Assembly (NCBI GenBank): GCA_017420455.1
Contig: JAFOJB010000485.1
Span: 1-5,887 of the forward strand
DNA length: 5,887 bases
Reading direction: 5' to 3'
Source: Blautia sp.
GTDB lineage: Bacteria > Bacillota > Clostridia > Lachnospirales > Lachnospiraceae
The notes beneath the pieces were generated by a model. That model ran no database searches and was not told where the DNA came from. It worked only from the letters and a program-made list of their open reading frames with translations. The position numbers and the translations under genes were made by a program. Positions 5,233 through 5,887 of this stretch are shown here, piece by piece; position 1 is the stretch's first letter; each line of letters starts with the position of its first letter.

Positions 5233-5887
5233 TCAGTAATTTCCCAGGATCCTGAGAAGGAGACTCTCGCTTTTCAGGCCGGACAGGGCGTTTATAACGG
5301 CGTCGTCCTTTAAGTTTCCCTCGAAGTCCACAAAGAATCGGTATTCCCAGGTTTTTCCTGGCAGAGGCCGGGATTCTATTTTCGTCATATTCAGATCATT
5401 GTATATAATGTGAGAAAGCATATTGTACAGGGTACCGCTTTCATGGGGAAGCTCAAAGCAGATACTGATGTGTCCGGCGCCTTCCTCATAAATGGGATTC
5501 CGGCTGACGATCACGAACCTGGTGGCATTCTCACGGTTTTTGCAGATTTTTTCCGCCAGAATGGTCAGCCCGAAAACTCTCCCGGCTTCCCGGCTTGCAA
5601 TGGCTGCCCCGCCCGGGTCCCCCTCGATCTTCACCTTTTTCGCGCCTTCCGCGGTATTTTCCACGGCACTTACCTTCCACTCCGGATGGCTTTCCAGGTA
5701 TTCTTTGCACTGAAGCAGGCCCTGGGGATGGGAATAGACTCTTTTCACGGAACCAAGGGTGGCGCCGGGAAGGCCCAGCAGGACGTGGTCAACCTTGATG
5801 ATCTGTTCTCCGACGATGTACAGATTGTATTCCATCAGCAAGTCATAGATATCTCCCACCGCTCCGGCTGTGGAGTTCTCGATGGGC
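5233..5887 (-). CDS. pheA: Prephenate dehydratase (C-terminal part, cut by window edge)
   Basis: Prephenate dehydratase converts prephenate to phenylpyruvate, the committed step to phenylalanine. The frame is open to the right edge, giving 217 residues before the TGA at 5235-5233. The fragment begins inside the catalytic domain with the PIENSTAGAVGDIYDLL signature, so a GTG at 5859 is an internal codon and not the start. VYSHPQGLLQC (fragment residues 50-60) and the catalytic TRF motif (122-124) follow. A C-terminal ACT domain starts near residue 137 and carries ESRP (171-174), which with the preceding helix forms the phenylalanine-binding site for feedback inhibition. The usual GALV element reads SGTL here (150-153), a variant I believe is common in Clostridia but cannot verify. 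Whether an N-terminal chorismate mutase domain is fused, as in P-proteins, lies outside the window. The next gene starts 61 bp downstream; the metabolic link between phenylalanine synthesis and polyphosphate is not obvious. Confidence 0.96.
   Translation of the reverse strand, partial: PIENSTAGAVGDIYDLLMEYNLYIVGEQIIKVDHVLLGLPGATLGSVKRVYSHPQGLLQCKEYLESHPEWKVSAVENTAEGAKKVKIEGDPGGAAIASREAGRVFGLTILAEKICKNRENATRFVIVSRNPIYEEGAGHISICFELPHESGTLYNMLSHIIYNDLNMTKIESRPLPGKTWEYRFFVDFEGNLKDDAVINALSGLKSESLLLRILGNY

Overview
The window is a compact, one-directional stretch: every gene I can support lies on the minus strand, so transcription runs from the right edge to the left. The protein families, strong AGGAGG-type ribosome binding sites, SigA-type promoter and cysteine-containing exported protein suggest an anaerobic Gram-positive bacterium of the class Clostridia, most likely Lachnospiraceae. 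That placement is inference; there is no rRNA or other decisive marker here.

In transcription order: (1) 5887-5233, the C-terminal 217 residues of prephenate dehydratase (pheA), cut by the window edge, with its catalytic TRF motif and the ACT domain that senses phenylalanine. (2) 5171-3636, a Ppx/GppA-family protein with an N-terminal actin-like phosphatase fold and a C-terminal HD-like domain. Its phosphatase motifs are strikingly degenerate, including both catalytic-type glutamates changed to glutamine. (3) 3499-1334, a full-length polyphosphate kinase (ppk1) with all its signature histidines and a lysine-rich insert made by four 12-bp repeats. (4) 1333-1240, a 94-bp regulatory region with a textbook SigA promoter, an inverted repeat in its spacer and phased AT-rich direct repeats in the leader. 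(5) 1239-262, a TctC-type substrate-binding protein of a tripartite tricarboxylate transporter (TTT). (6) 261-187, an intercistronic hairpin. (7) 186-1, the start of the small membrane subunit TctB, cut by the left edge; TctA is expected beyond it.

Two functional blocks result. pheA, ppx and ppk follow one another with gaps of 61 and 136 bp and no terminator I can see, so they may be co-transcribed. ppx and ppk form the familiar polyphosphate metabolism pair, with the caveat that this Ppx-like protein may be a sensor or regulator rather than an exopolyphosphatase. The tctC-tctB block has its own strong promoter. The layout (strong promoter and SD for the binding protein, then a hairpin and a TTG start for TctB) looks built to make far more binding protein than membrane subunits.

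I found no RNA genes, mobile elements or CRISPR, and no clear evidence of a wholly new system. The points most worth following up are the degenerate Ppx-like protein next to an intact Ppk, the Lys-rich repeat insert in Ppk, and the layered regulation of the transporter genes.
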